A stretch of DNA of 64,000 nucleotides from a bacterium 1XD21-70. Its GTDB lineage: Bacteria > Bacillota > Clostridia > Lachnospirales > Lachnospiraceae. The stretch spans positions 1 through 64,000 of the forward strand of contig RAYB01000025.1 of the NCBI GenBank assembly GCA_003669055.1, given 5' to 3'. The first letter of the stretch is position 1. Each line of letters starts with the position of its first letter. The notes below the pieces were generated by a model. That model was not told the DNA's origin, ran no database searches, and worked only from the letters and a program-made list of their open reading frames with translations. The translations under genes were made by a program, and so were the position numbers. This document shows, in pieces, positions 6,616 to 15,713 of the stretch.

Positions 6616-9117
6616 ATGAAAATCTGTACAGCAGCAGAAACCATCCGCCAGCAGGATAACTATTTTTCCATTATGACCAATAGCGTGGAAATCAGGCTCT
6701 GGTTTCTGACGGATTCGATCCTGCGGATTCGGGCAGGCTTTGACGGGGATTTTGCGGAGGAATCTTACAGCCTGGTTATGACAGCCTGGGAAGACCGTAT
6801 GGATGGGTTTTTGAAGAATTACCGGAAACGGGTCTCTGTGGCGGATGCCGTACTTACGGATGGGGAAGAAAAAGCCGTAATCCAGGGGCAGGAACTTAAG
6901 GTGGTGGTGGAAAAGGATCCATTCCGCATCTGTGTCTATGACAGGGAAGGAGAGCAGCTGCATGCGGACATTGTTGACCTTGCTTACCAGGAGGACAGCA
7001 ATCACCGCCGTATCCATACCAGCGAGATTTCGCCGGAGGATTGCTTCTATGGCTTTGGGGAAAAGAGCGGGGAATTTAACAAGGCTCAGAAATTCATGGG
7101 CATGAGCCCCAAGGATGCCATGGGCTACAATCCAAAGGAGACGGATTCTCTTTACAAGCATATTCCCTTTTATATTAAGCTGAACCGGAATACAAAGAAG
7201 GCGGTGGGGTATTTTTACCACAATACTTATGAGTGCGATTTCGATATGGGGCGTGAAAAGAGTAATTATTGGAAAATGCACAGCCGTTACCGGGCAGACG
7301 GGGGAGATATTGATTTGTTCTTGATTGCCGGGCCTTCGGTACGGCAGGTAGTGGAGCGTTATACGGATTTGACGGGAAAATCAGCCATGCTTCCGCGTTA
7401 TGCCCTGGGGTATCTGGGGTCTTCCATGTATTATCCGGAGCTGGAGGCGGATTGCGATGACGCCATTGTGGAATTTATCGACACGACGAAGGAAGAAAAT
7501 ATCCCTGTGGATGGTTTCCAGCTTTCTTCTGGCTATTGTACCGTGGAGACGGACAAAGGGATTAAGCGCTGTGTATTTACCTGGAATAAAAAGCGGTTTA
7601 AGGATCCCAGAGATTTCTTTCAGCAGATGAAGAACAGGGGGATCACGGTGACGCCGAATGTGAAGCCGGGAATCCTGCTGATTCATCCGATGCTGGAGGA
7701 AATGAAGAAGAGGGGGATGTTTGTCAGAGCCAGCGACAGCGACGAGCCGGGGGTCGGTACCTGGTGGGGCGGCAAAGGGGTGTTTGTGGATTTCACCAGC
7801 GCGGATACCCGCAAGAACTGGAAGGCGCTGCTTCGGGAAAATGTGCTGGAATACGGCACGAATTCGATCTGGAATGACAACTGTGAGTATGACAGCATAG
7901 TGGATAAGGACTGCCGCTGCGATTTTGAGGGCAAGGGGGGCACTGTGGGACAGTTAAAGTCGGTGATGTCCAATATCATGTGCCATATTACGGATGAAGC
8001 GATTCATGAGACCTTTGACAATACCAGGCCTTACATTGTATGCCGTTCCGGGCACTGCGGGATTCAGCGCTATGCGCAGACCTGGGCAGGGGATAATTTG
8101 ACCTGCTGGGAGGCGCTTCAGTATAATATTGCCACCATTCTGGGGATGGGGCTGTCCGGTGTGGCAAACCAGGGCTGTGATATCGGTGGTTTCTACGGGC
8201 CGGCGCCGGAGGGGGAGCTGTTCCTCCGCTGGATTCAGAACGGAATCTTCCAGCCGCGGTTTTCCATTCATTCTACCAATATTGACAATACGGTGACAGA
8301 GCCATGGATGTACAGTGATTTGAAGGAGGATATCCGCAGGGCGATTGAGTTCCGTTATCAGCTGAGCCCGTATTTGTATTCGCTGACCAGGCGTGCCCAT
8401 GAGAGCGGGCTGCCGATCATGGAGCCGATGTGCAGTGCGTTCCAGAATGACCCGCATTGCTATGAGGAAGGCGTGGACTTTATGTTCGGGGATTCCCTGC
8501 TGGTTGCGAATGTGGTGGAAAAGGGGGCAAAGACCAGGCGTATCTATCTGCCGGAGGGCGCCCGTTTCTATGATTACTATACCAGGGAGGAGTATGCCGG
8601 CGGACAGACGGTCGAGGTTCCGGTTACTTTGTCCAGCATTCCGTTGTATATCAGGAGCGGCGCGCTTATTCCCATGGCAGGGAACCGGCTGAAGAACCTG
8701 ATGACCGAGCAGGCGGATTCCATCCATCTGCTGTGTGCTGCGGATGCCGATGGCAGTTTTACCTTGTATGAGGATGACGGCATCACGATGGATTATGAAA
8801 AGGGGAAATATCTCAAGACCCGGATTACCATGGCAGCGGGAGAACGTACCTGGCTGGAATTCTCTCAGGAGGGAAGCTATGAGACGGCTGTGGAATCCAT
8901 GTATATTGACATGGTGCATCGGGAGAAGGCTCCTTACTGGGTGGCAGTGGACAACCAGCAGCTGCCTCATTTCCTGCACCGGAGGAAATTCGAGGAGGCT
9001 GAGTGCGGCTGGTATTACAGCCAGAGGCTGAAATCCGTACAGATCAAGTATAAGAACCCGAAGAAGGATTATAAGGTACTGGTTTCCTTTGAACAATTTG
9101 ATTTGATCGGGATGTAA
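6616..9117 (+). CDS. Glycoside hydrolase family 31 (alpha-glucosidase/alpha-xylosidase type)
   Basis: Retaining exo-alpha-glycosidase of 833 residues, with no signal peptide and so probably cytosolic. Domain order: N-terminal beta-sandwich (to about 230), TIM barrel (about 240-570), then two C-terminal beta domains. The nucleophile is D421 in the segment SIWNDNCEYD and the acid/base is D493 in WAGDN. The start at 6616 is set by AGGAGG at 6601-6606; an in-frame ATG at 6595 has no ribosome site. The second TRAP transporter begins 37 bp downstream, so the imported compound is probably a glycoside cleaved inside the cell. Alpha-glucosidase, alpha-xylosidase, alpha-galactosidase and sulfoquinovosidase activities all occur in GH31 and cannot be told apart here. 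Confidence 0.92.
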   Translation: MKICTAAETIRQQDNYFSIMTNSVEIRLWFLTDSILRIRAGFDGDFAEESYSLVMTAWEDRMDGFLKNYRKRVSVADAVLTDGEEKAVIQGQELKVVVEKDPFRICVYDREGEQLHADIVDLAYQEDSNHRRIHTSEISPEDCFYGFGEKSGEFNKAQKFMGMSPKDAMGYNPKETDSLYKHIPFYIKLNRNTKKAVGYFYHNTYECDFDMGREKSNYWKMHSRYRADGGDIDLFLIAGPSVRQVVERYTDLTGKSAMLPRYALGYLGSSMYYPELEADCDDAIVEFIDTTKEENIPVDGFQLSSGYCTVETDKGIKRCVFTWNKKRFKDPRDFFQQMKNRGITVTPNVKPGILLIHPMLEEMKKRGMFVRASDSDEPGVGTWWGGKGVFVDFTSADTRKNWKALLRENVLEYGTNSIWNDNCEYDSIVDKDCRCDFEGKGGTVGQLKSVMSNIMCHITDEAIHETFDNTRPYIVCRSGHCGIQRYAQTWAGDNLTCWEALQYNIATILGMGLSGVANQGCDIGGFYGPAPEGELFLRWIQNGIFQPRFSIHSTNIDNTVTEPWMYSDLKEDIRRAIEFRYQLSPYLYSLTRRAHESGLPIMEPMCSAFQNDPHCYEEGVDFMFGDSLLVANVVEKGAKTRRIYLPEGARFYDYYTREEYAGGQTVEVPVTLSSIPLYIRSGALIPMAGNRLKNLMTEQADSIHLLCAADADGSFTLYEDDGITMDYEKGKYLKTRITMAAGERTWLEFSQEGSYETAVESMYIDMVHREKAPYWVAVDNQQLPHFLHRRKFEEAECGWYYSQRLKSVQIKYKNPKKDYKVLVSFEQFDLIGM

Positions 9118-9154
9118 AACCATTACGGAATATTAACAGAAAGGGTATGAAAGC

Positions 9155-10177
9155 ATGAAAAAGATTGCAGCGATTATGATTGCATTGAGCATGGCAGCGA
9201 TGTCTTTGTCCGGCTGTTCGCAGTCTGGCGCCGGTTCCAGTGCGTCAGCCACGCCGGAGAATCCGATGGTGCTGACGCTGGCCCATGGGCTCAGCGAGAC
9301 GCATACCGTACATATCGCCATGACAGAATTTGCTGACCAGGTGGAGGAAAAGACCGGGGGGCGCATCCAGGTAAGGATTCTTCCTAACGGCCAGCTGGGG
9401 TCTGAGAACGAAAACATGGAGCAGCTGATGGCTGGCGTGATTTCCATGACCAAGGTTTCTGCACCGGGGCTTGCCACGTACAATGAATCTTACCATACAT
9501 TTGGCCTGCCTTACATTTTTGATAACACGGAGAATTTTTACCATGTGATGGATTCTTCCCAGATGCAGGATTTCTTTTTGTCGTCGGAGGCGGACGGGTT
9601 TGTGACACTGACTTATTATACTTCGGGAGCCCGCTCATTTTATACCAAAAACAAGGCAATCCGCAAGCCGGAGGATTTGAAGGGGCTGAAAATCCGTGTG
9701 CAGGATATGAAATCGCAGACAGACATGATGCAGGCATTAGGTGGAATCCCGGTTGCCATGTCTTATGGGGATGTTTACACTTCCCTGCAGACGGGCATCA
9801 TCGACGGGACGGAGAATAATGAGACTGCGCTGACAACCGGAAAGCACGGGGAAATCTGTAAGGTGTATTCCACAGACCAGCATGCCATGATCCCGGATGT
9901 CATGGTGATGAGCGCCAAGGTGTGGGCGAATATCAGCCCGGAGGATCAGCAGATCATCCTGGAGGCGGCGCATGCCTCCACGGAGAGCCATAAGATTGCC
10001 TGGGATGCTGCGATTGATGAGGCGGTTGCCGAGGCGTCCTCGCAGATGAATGTGGAATTCGTCAATGATGTGGATAAGGAGGCGTTTCGTGAGGCCACCA
10101 GCGGGATGATCGGAGAGTACTGCGAGCAGTATCCCGGTGTTCAGACATTGCTCGATATTATTGATTCTGTAGAATAA
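9155..10177 (+). CDS. TRAP transporter solute-binding lipoprotein, DctP family (second system)
   Basis: Second TRAP binding protein, 340 residues, with a lipoprotein signal ending in LSGC (Cys21). The DctP signature is seen as LKGLKIRVQD, with the ligand arginine at R181, and SYGDVYTSLQTGIIDGTENN, which is typical of the family's late ligand-binding helix. It resembles the protein at 142 in layout but differs clearly in sequence. It sits 37 bp after the GH31 gene and 15 bp before its small permease, so glycosidase and transporter form one operon. The ligand is expected to carry an acidic group and to be, or to contain, an alpha-linked sugar. Confidence 0.93.
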   Translation: MKKIAAIMIALSMAAMSLSGCSQSGAGSSASATPENPMVLTLAHGLSETHTVHIAMTEFADQVEEKTGGRIQVRILPNGQLGSENENMEQLMAGVISMTKVSAPGLATYNESYHTFGLPYIFDNTENFYHVMDSSQMQDFFLSSEADGFVTLTYYTSGARSFYTKNKAIRKPEDLKGLKIRVQDMKSQTDMMQALGGIPVAMSYGDVYTSLQTGIIDGTENNETALTTGKHGEICKVYSTDQHAMIPDVMVMSAKVWANISPEDQQIILEAAHASTESHKIAWDAAIDEAVAEASSQMNVEFVNDVDKEAFREATSGMIGEYCEQYPGVQTLLDIIDSVE

Positions 10178-10192
10178 GGGGGAGGTTTCTAA

Positions 10193-10696
10193 ATGAGAGA
10201 ATTATTTACTGTGGTAAAAAAAGTGATGACGAAGCTTCTCGCTGCCATTGCGACGATTCTGCTGTCGGTCATGACACTGCTGGTATTGTACCAGGTGTTT
10301 ACCAGATATGTCCTCAACAGCCCGGCTGCTTTTACGGAGGAACTGGTGCGTTATTTCCTGATCTGGACGGGGTTTGTGGGGGCGGCCTATGCATTTATCA
10401 CCAGGGAGCATATGTGCCTGGTGCTGGTTCGTGACAGCTTAAAGCCGGAAAGCCGCCGGGTTCTGATGACAGTGATTGATGTGCTGATTCTGGTTTTTGC
10501 CATTTTTGTGATTACCATCGGCGGCTTTAAGCTGGCTATGAGTGCACAGAAGGTGTTTTCTGCCCTGCTGGGGATTCCCAGAAGCCTGGTGTATGCGATG
10601 GCGCCTGTTTCCGGCCTGTTTATTATTGTGGCACAGATCATCAATATCTATGAGGATGTGACAGGCATTACGATAGAAGGAGGGAATGAATCATGA
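10193..10696 (+). CDS. TRAP transporter small permease subunit, DctQ family (second system)
   Basis: Four-helix membrane subunit of 167 residues. The conserved segment is seen as FTEELVRYFLIWTGFVGAAYAF, with the charged EH of the following loop (TREHMCL). A strong GGGGGAGG lies just before the ATG. The stop overlaps the start of the large subunit (ATGA). It works with the DctM at 10693 and the binding protein at 9155. Confidence 0.93.
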   Translation: MRELFTVVKKVMTKLLAAIATILLSVMTLLVLYQVFTRYVLNSPAAFTEELVRYFLIWTGFVGAAYAFITREHMCLVLVRDSLKPESRRVLMTVIDVLILVFAIFVITIGGFKLAMSAQKVFSALLGIPRSLVYAMAPVSGLFIIVAQIINIYEDVTGITIEGGNES

Positions 10697-11994
10697 GTAT
10701 TGGAATGACAACCCTGATCCTGTTTGCGGTGTTTGCGGTTCTGCTTTTTCTGGGCTGTCCGATTTCCGTGAGCATTGTGATCGCATCGATTGTGACGGCG
10801 GTCTCTTCCCTTTCCTGGGATCAGATTACTTTTATTACCATGCAGAAAATGAACAGTGGGGTGGAGAGTTTTTCCCTGCTGGCAATTCCGCTGTTTATCC
10901 TGGCCGGCAATATCATGAACAATGGCGGCATCGCCAGGCGCCTGGTAAACTTTGCCAAGCTTTTTGTGGGCTGGATCCCCGGCTCCCTGGCACAGGCGAA
11001 TGTGGTGGGCAACATGCTGTTCGGCGCCTTGTCTGGCTCTTCAGTGGCAGCGGCATCTGCCATGGGCGGCTGCATCTATCCGATTCAGAAGGACGAGGGC
11101 TATGATCCGGCTTTTGCGACGGCAGTCAATATCGCTTCGGCTCCGACCGGCCTGCTGATTCCGCCGACGAGTGCATTTATCGTATATTCAACGGTAGCAG
11201 GAGGCGTGTCGATCTCCACGCTGTTTATGGCAGGGTATGTTCCTGGCGTCCTGATGGGCCTGGGTTCCATGATTGTAGCTTTCTTTTATGCAAAAAAGCA
11301 TAAATATCCCACAACCGGAATCCCGGGGGCATCGGAATTTGTCAAGGTGACCTTAGAGGCGCTCCCGAGCCTGCTGCTGATCGTGATTGTCATCGGCGGT
11401 ATTGTAGGCGGTATTTTTACCGCGACCGAGGGGGCAGGAATCTGTGTCCTGTACTGCCTGATTCTGTCTCTTTGCTATAAGAGCCTGACAGTGAAATCTT
11501 TTATGAAGATTTTAGTGAGCAGTGCCTGCACCAGCGGCATCATCCTGTTTTTGATCTCGGCCTCCTCAGCGATGTCTTTTGTCATGGCTTACTCGGGAAT
11601 CCCGGCGGCCATCAGTGCAGGGATTATGTCGATCTCCACGAATAAGTATGTGGTGTTCCTGCTGATGAATGTGATCCTGATGGTGGTGGGCATGTTCATG
11701 GATATCACGCCGGCGATCCTGATCTTTACGCCTATTTTCCTGCCGATTGCGCAGAGCCTTGGCATGTCTGATATCCAGTTCGGCGTGATGCTGATCTTCA
11801 ACATGTGCTTGGGCAACATCACCCCGCCGGTGGGCTCGGTTCTGTTCGTGGGCTGCGGCATCAGCAAACTGCGGATTGAGGATGTGACGAAAATGCTGCT
11901 TCCGTATTTTGCGGTTCTGTTCCTGCTCTTGCTGGCAGTGACGTATGTTCCGGCGCTTTCGTTGGGGATTCCGGGGATGATGGGACTTTTGTAA
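10693..11994 (+). CDS. TRAP transporter large permease subunit, DctM family (second system)
   Basis: Main permease of the second TRAP system, 433 residues with about 12 helices. Hallmarks are ALSGSSVAAASAMGGCIYP, LLIPPTSAFIVYSTVAGGVS and GNITPPVGSVLFV. It ends the operon GH31-dctP-dctQ-dctM. No terminator hairpin is obvious between the stop and the tyrS promoter that starts 26 bp later, so some read-through into the T-box leader is possible. Substrate class is inferred from the GH31 neighbour only. Confidence 0.94.
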   Translation: MSIGMTTLILFAVFAVLLFLGCPISVSIVIASIVTAVSSLSWDQITFITMQKMNSGVESFSLLAIPLFILAGNIMNNGGIARRLVNFAKLFVGWIPGSLAQANVVGNMLFGALSGSSVAAASAMGGCIYPIQKDEGYDPAFATAVNIASAPTGLLIPPTSAFIVYSTVAGGVSISTLFMAGYVPGVLMGLGSMIVAFFYAKKHKYPTTGIPGASEFVKVTLEALPSLLLIVIVIGGIVGGIFTATEGAGICVLYCLILSLCYKSLTVKSFMKILVSSACTSGIILFLISASSAMSFVMAYSGIPAAISAGIMSISTNKYVVFLLMNVILMVVGMFMDITPAILIFTPIFLPIAQSLGMSDIQFGVMLIFNMCLGNITPPVGSVLFVGCGISKLRIEDVTKMLLPYFAVLFLLLLAVTYVPALSLGIPGMMGLL

Positions 11995-12020
11995 GGGGGA
12001 AAGCCGAAAGGGCGCCCCAC

Positions 12021-12049
12021 TTGACAAATCCCCCATTCCCATATATAAT
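12021..12049 (+). promoter_or_regulatory. Consensus sigma-A promoter for tyrS
   Basis: TTGACA at 12021-12026 and TATAAT at 12044-12049 are both perfect consensus, 17 bp apart. Transcription should start near 12056, just before the first conserved part of the T-box leader. Confidence 0.9.
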
Positions 12050-12056
12050 CACCCCT

Positions 12057-12430
12057 ATCGAAAGAGAATAAAACTGCGACGATAAGAACAAGTAGCGTCC
12101 CCAAACCACCACACAGAAAGCAGCCGGCAGATGAGAGGCGCGTGCATGGAGGGATGTGAATACGTCTTTGAGCTTCACACCGAACAAAAGAAGCCTTGCA
12201 AAGGGCAGATTTTCAGTAGGCTGTGACGGCTGCCGGCACCCGTTACCGTGCCAGGGCATCCAGGTGCAGTGTTTTGCAGGCATCCGGCCTATAAAGGCCG
12301 CTGCAGGCAAGGGCTGTCGGCGGGGGTGCCTGCTAAGGTAGGCGGTGTGAGCCGTCTATGAAGAAAGGTGGTAACACGGGAATATGGCCCCGTCCTTTTG
12401 TAGAGATACAAAAGGGCGGGGTTTTTGGTT
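12057..12430 (+). ncRNA. T-box leader (tyrosine) upstream of tyrS
   Basis: Leader RNA of about 370 nt that senses uncharged tRNA-Tyr and allows read-through into tyrS when tyrosine is scarce. The conserved T-box sequence is AAAGGTGGTAACACGGG at 12364-12380. It is followed by a strong intrinsic terminator with arms around 12388-12402 and 12405-12420, then a T-run. The tyrosine codon UAC at 12161-12163, just after GUGAA of stem I, is the likely specifier and fits the downstream gene. The antiterminator would pair the T-box region with the 5' arm of the terminator (ATGGCCCCGTC). Exact stem I geometry was not folded. Confidence 0.92.
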
Positions 12431-12518
12431 GGGACGCTTGGGAAATGTCTGTCCGCGGCAGGAACAAAAACCAAATTAAGGAACTAAAAAACAAATGCAA
12501 AATAAGGAGAGAAAGATC

Positions 12519-13745
12519 ATGAATTGCTACGAAGAACTAACGGCACGGGGGCTGATTGCCCAGGTGACCAATGAAGAGGAAATCAAGAACATGGTAAATG
12601 CCGGGAAGGCTACCTTTTACATCGGTTTTGACCCGACAGCAGACAGCCTGCATGTGGGGCATTTTATGGCGCTGTGTTTGATGAAGCGGCTGCAGATGGC
12701 GGGGAATAAGCCGATTGCCCTGATCGGCGGGGGAACCGGCATGGTGGGGGATCCCTCCGGGCGTTCCGATATGCGCCAGATGATGACCACGGAGATAATT
12801 GAACACAACTGTGAGTGTTTTAAAAAGCAGATGAGCCGTTTTATCGATTTTTCCGAGGGCAAGGCGCTGATGGTGAACAATGCGGACTGGCTGCTGAAAC
12901 TCAACTATGTGGAACTGCTGCGGGAGGTGGGGGCATGCTTTTCGGTCAACAACATGCTCCGTGCCGAGTGCTACAAGCAGCGGATGGAGAAGGGGTTAAG
13001 CTTTTTGGAGTTTAACTACATGATTATGCAGAGCTATGATTTCTATATGCTGTTCCAGGAGTATGGCTGCAATATGCAGTTCGGCGGTGACGACCAGTGG
13101 AGCAATATGCTAGGCGGCACGGAATTGATCCGCCGGAAGCTGGGCAAAGATGCCCATGCCATGACAATCACGCTGCTCTTAAACTCCGAGGGCAAGAAGA
13201 TGGGCAAGACCCAGTCCGGGGCGGTGTGGCTGGACCCGGACAAGACCTCGCCCTATGAGTTTTACCAGTACTGGAGGAACGTGGCGGATGCGGACGTGCT
13301 GAAATGCCTGCGGATGCTGACATTCCTGCCGATCGAGCAGATCGATGAGATGGACTGCTGGGAGGGAAGCCAGCTGAACACGGCAAAGGAGATCCTCGCC
13401 TGGGAACTGACCAAGCTGGTCCATGGGGAGGAAGAGGCCAAGAAAGCCCAGGCAGCGGCCAAGGCATTGTTTGGCGGGCAGGGCAACCTGGAAAACATAC
13501 CCTCCCATTGCTTAAAGGAGGAGGATTTTGTGGAGGGCAGGATCGATATCTTAGCAATTCTCCAGAAGTCCGGCCTGGCTGTGTCCCGGTCAGAGGCCAG
13601 GAGGAATGTGGAGCAGGGCGGGGTTTTAGTCAACGGAAGCCAGGTAAAGGACATCAAGGCGTCCTATGGGAAAGAGGATTTTGCCGGGGACGGGATGATG
13701 GTGAAGCGTGGGAAGAAGAATTTTAGGAAGGTGACGGCGGAGTAG
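12519..13745 (+). CDS. tyrS: Tyrosyl-tRNA synthetase
   Basis: Class I aminoacyl-tRNA synthetase that charges tRNA-Tyr, 408 residues, normal length. The HIGH-type signature is LHVGHFMAL and the KMSKS-type signature is GKKMGKTQ. An S4 RNA-binding domain lies at the C-terminus ([18 protein letters not shown]). ATG at 12519 is preferred over 12495, because AAGGAGA lies at 12504-12510. Expression is controlled by the T-box leader directly upstream. A long hairpin terminator follows the stop. Confidence 0.98.
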   Translation: MNCYEELTARGLIAQVTNEEEIKNMVNAGKATFYIGFDPTADSLHVGHFMALCLMKRLQMAGNKPIALIGGGTGMVGDPSGRSDMRQMMTTEIIEHNCECFKKQMSRFIDFSEGKALMVNNADWLLKLNYVELLREVGACFSVNNMLRAECYKQRMEKGLSFLEFNYMIMQSYDFYMLFQEYGCNMQFGGDDQWSNMLGGTELIRRKLGKDAHAMTITLLLNSEGKKMGKTQSGAVWLDPDKTSPYEFYQYWRNVADADVLKCLRMLTFLPIEQIDEMDCWEGSQLNTAKEILAWELTKLVHGEEEAKKAQAAAKALFGGQGNLENIPSHCLKEEDFVEGRIDILAILQKSGLAVSRSEARRNVEQGGVLVNGSQVKDIKASYGKEDFAGDGMMVKRGKKNFRKVTAE

Positions 13746-13766
13746 TTTCGGGATTTAAGGAGACAT

Positions 13767-13812
13767 AAAGCTTCCGGGTTTTGTCTTGTCTTTAACAAAA
13801 CCCGGAAGCTTT
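13767..13812. terminator. Bidirectional terminator between tyrS and asnB
   Basis: Perfect 18-base arms (13767-13784 and 13795-13812) around a 10-base loop, with A-tract and T-tract ends. It lies between two convergent genes and can serve both. Confidence 0.92.
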
Positions 13813-13829
13813 AAGATTTCTGGAATCCG

Positions 13830-15689
13830 TTATTTTAGGGAAATTTTGATTTGGTATTTTTGGAGCCAGTAATTGATTTGCAGGAGGTAGGCCATCATCT
13901 GGGGGGCCGCCATCAGCTGGCCGTACCAGGGTTTTCCGTAGTCGGAGGGGGAATTTAAAAAGCGTTCGGTTTTTTGGCGGTCAAGGAAGGGAAGGACGGG
14001 GGAGGAGGGATCATGGAGGATCTCCTCGCGGACGCGCCCGGCCAGCAGGGCTTCGTAGCCTTTGTCGTAGGTTTTGGGGTAGGGGGATTTGCGGCGGTGG
14101 CGGATTTCGTTGGGCAGGTAATCGCGGCCGCACTCGCGCAATAAGGCCTTGGCTACGCCGTTTCGGGCTTTCATGTCCCACGGGACATTCCATACATATT
14201 CGAGGATCCGGTGGTCGGCGAAGGGGACGCGGGCTTCCAGGCCGGAGTACATGCTGGTGCGGTCCATCCTATTGAGCAGGGTCTGCATAAACCATTTCAG
14301 GTTCAGCCAGGAGATCTCGCGCCGCCGCCTTTCCTTGGGGGTGTCGGAGGGGAGGCGGGGAGTTTCGTTTACGGACTCTTCATACCGGGCGGCTACGTAT
14401 TCCTCCATATTCAGATAGTCCAGGAAATCGTCGTTTAAGAGGGCTTGGCGGGCTTTTAAGTCCATCGTCCAGGGGAATGTGCGGGCGAGGAAGCATTCTT
14501 CCTTGTGGAACCAGGGATAGCCGCCGAAGATTTCATCGGCGCATTCCCCGGTCAGTGTGACTTTATGGCTGAGGCTTACCTGGGAGCAGAAGTAAAGCAG
14601 GGAGGAATCTACGTCAGCCATGGCGGGAAGGTCATGGGCGTCTACCGATTGTTTGAGGTAATCGGCCTGGCAGGATGTCGTGCATTCGAGATAGTGGTGC
14701 TCACTGCCCAGGAAAGCGGCCATTTGCTCCACATAGGGGCGGTCCTGGGAGGGCTGGAAGGAATTGGCCTTGAAATTTTCCTGGTTGCCGGTGAAGTCAA
14801 AGGAAAAGGTGCATAGCCTTTCCCCTTTTTTGCGCAGTTCGCTGGCACATACGGCGGAGACCAGGCTGGAGTCAATGCCGCCGGATAAAAAAGTACAGAT
14901 AGGGACATCAGAGACCATTTGCCTCCTGATGGAATCCAGTACCAGGGCGGTGGTCTTTTCTACGGTGGTCGGATAGCTGTCCTCATGGGGACGGCTTTCC
15001 AGCTTCCAGTAGCCGTGCTGGGAAAAGCCGCTGTTTTCGTAGAGGGCGAAGTTTCCGGGCAGTATCTCGCAGATCCCCTGGAATACGCCGCATCCCCCGG
15101 TGCGGGCCGGGCCCATGCCAAAGATTTCATTTAAGCCCTGGCGGTCCAGGCGGGCTTTCATGCCTGGCCAGGCAAAAAGGGCTTTGATTTCGGAGGCGAA
15201 TAAAAGCGTGCCGTCCTGGAGGGAGTAAAAAAGCGGTTTCACACCGCAGCGGTCCCGGCATAAGAGCAGGCGGCCGGCGGCCGGATCCCAGATGGCAAAA
15301 GCAAAGATGCCGTTTAAGCGGCTGGCAAAGCCTGCGCCGTATTCTAAGTAGGCCGTGAGGATGACTTCCGTGTCGCTCGTTGTTGCGAAGGTATTCCCGA
15401 GCAGGGACAGTTCCTGCCGGAGTTCTTTTGTGTTGTACAACTCTCCGTTGTACACGATGGCATAGGTATAGCCGCCGGATTTTTTGAGCATGGGCTGATG
15501 GCCGCCATCCAGGTCAATGACGGAAAGGCGTGCATGGGAAAGCCCGGCATGGCCGGCCAGGTAGATGCCATGGTCGTCAGGCCCGCGGTGGGACTGCAGC
15601 CGGTGCATCCGTGTAAGGATCCCGGAAAATTTCCCGGGATGGCAGGTAAAGTCCTGATGAAAATCGCAGAATCCGCTGATACCGCACAT
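13830..15689 (-). CDS. asnB: Asparagine synthetase (glutamine-hydrolysing)
   Basis: Makes asparagine from aspartate with ATP and glutamine. The 619-residue protein begins MCGISGF, with Cys2 the glutaminase nucleophile after Met removal. The N-terminal glutaminase domain runs to about residue 200 and includes RGPDDHG and YNGELYN. The synthetase domain carries the PP-loop FLSGGIDSSL and then GECADEIFGGYPW. AAGGAG precedes the ATG. The gene follows a permease on the same strand with only a 24-bp gap, so the two are probably co-transcribed. The length and architecture match clostridial AsnB; no damaged motif was seen. Confidence 0.95.
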   Translation of the reverse strand: MCGISGFCDFHQDFTCHPGKFSGILTRMHRLQSHRGPDDHGIYLAGHAGLSHARLSVIDLDGGHQPMLKKSGGYTYAIVYNGELYNTKELRQELSLLGNTFATTSDTEVILTAYLEYGAGFASRLNGIFAFAIWDPAAGRLLLCRDRCGVKPLFYSLQDGTLLFASEIKALFAWPGMKARLDRQGLNEIFGMGPARTGGCGVFQGICEILPGNFALYENSGFSQHGYWKLESRPHEDSYPTTVEKTTALVLDSIRRQMVSDVPICTFLSGGIDSSLVSAVCASELRKKGERLCTFSFDFTGNQENFKANSFQPSQDRPYVEQMAAFLGSEHHYLECTTSCQADYLKQSVDAHDLPAMADVDSSLLYFCSQVSLSHKVTLTGECADEIFGGYPWFHKEECFLARTFPWTMDLKARQALLNDDFLDYLNMEEYVAARYEESVNETPRLPSDTPKERRRREISWLNLKWFMQTLLNRMDRTSMYSGLEARVPFADHRILEYVWNVPWDMKARNGVAKALLRECGRDYLPNEIRHRRKSPYPKTYDKGYEALLAGRVREEILHDPSSPVLPFLDRQKTERFLNSPSDYGKPWYGQLMAAPQMMAYLLQINYWLQKYQIKISLK

Positions 15690-15713
15690 AAGGTCTCCTT
15701 CTTTCTTTTCTTT

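Noticed and set aside
6616-9117. Assignment of the GH31 enzyme as a sulfoquinovosidase
   Set aside because: TRAP transport of a sulfonated sugar would fit, but the protein is longer than typical YihQ enzymes and I cannot confirm the sulfonate-binding residues by eye.
7954-9123. 389-residue minus-strand ORF opposite the GH31 gene
   Set aside because: It lies wholly antisense to a strongly supported glycosidase, has no ribosome site or family motif, and its length follows from the GC-rich codon pattern of the sense gene.
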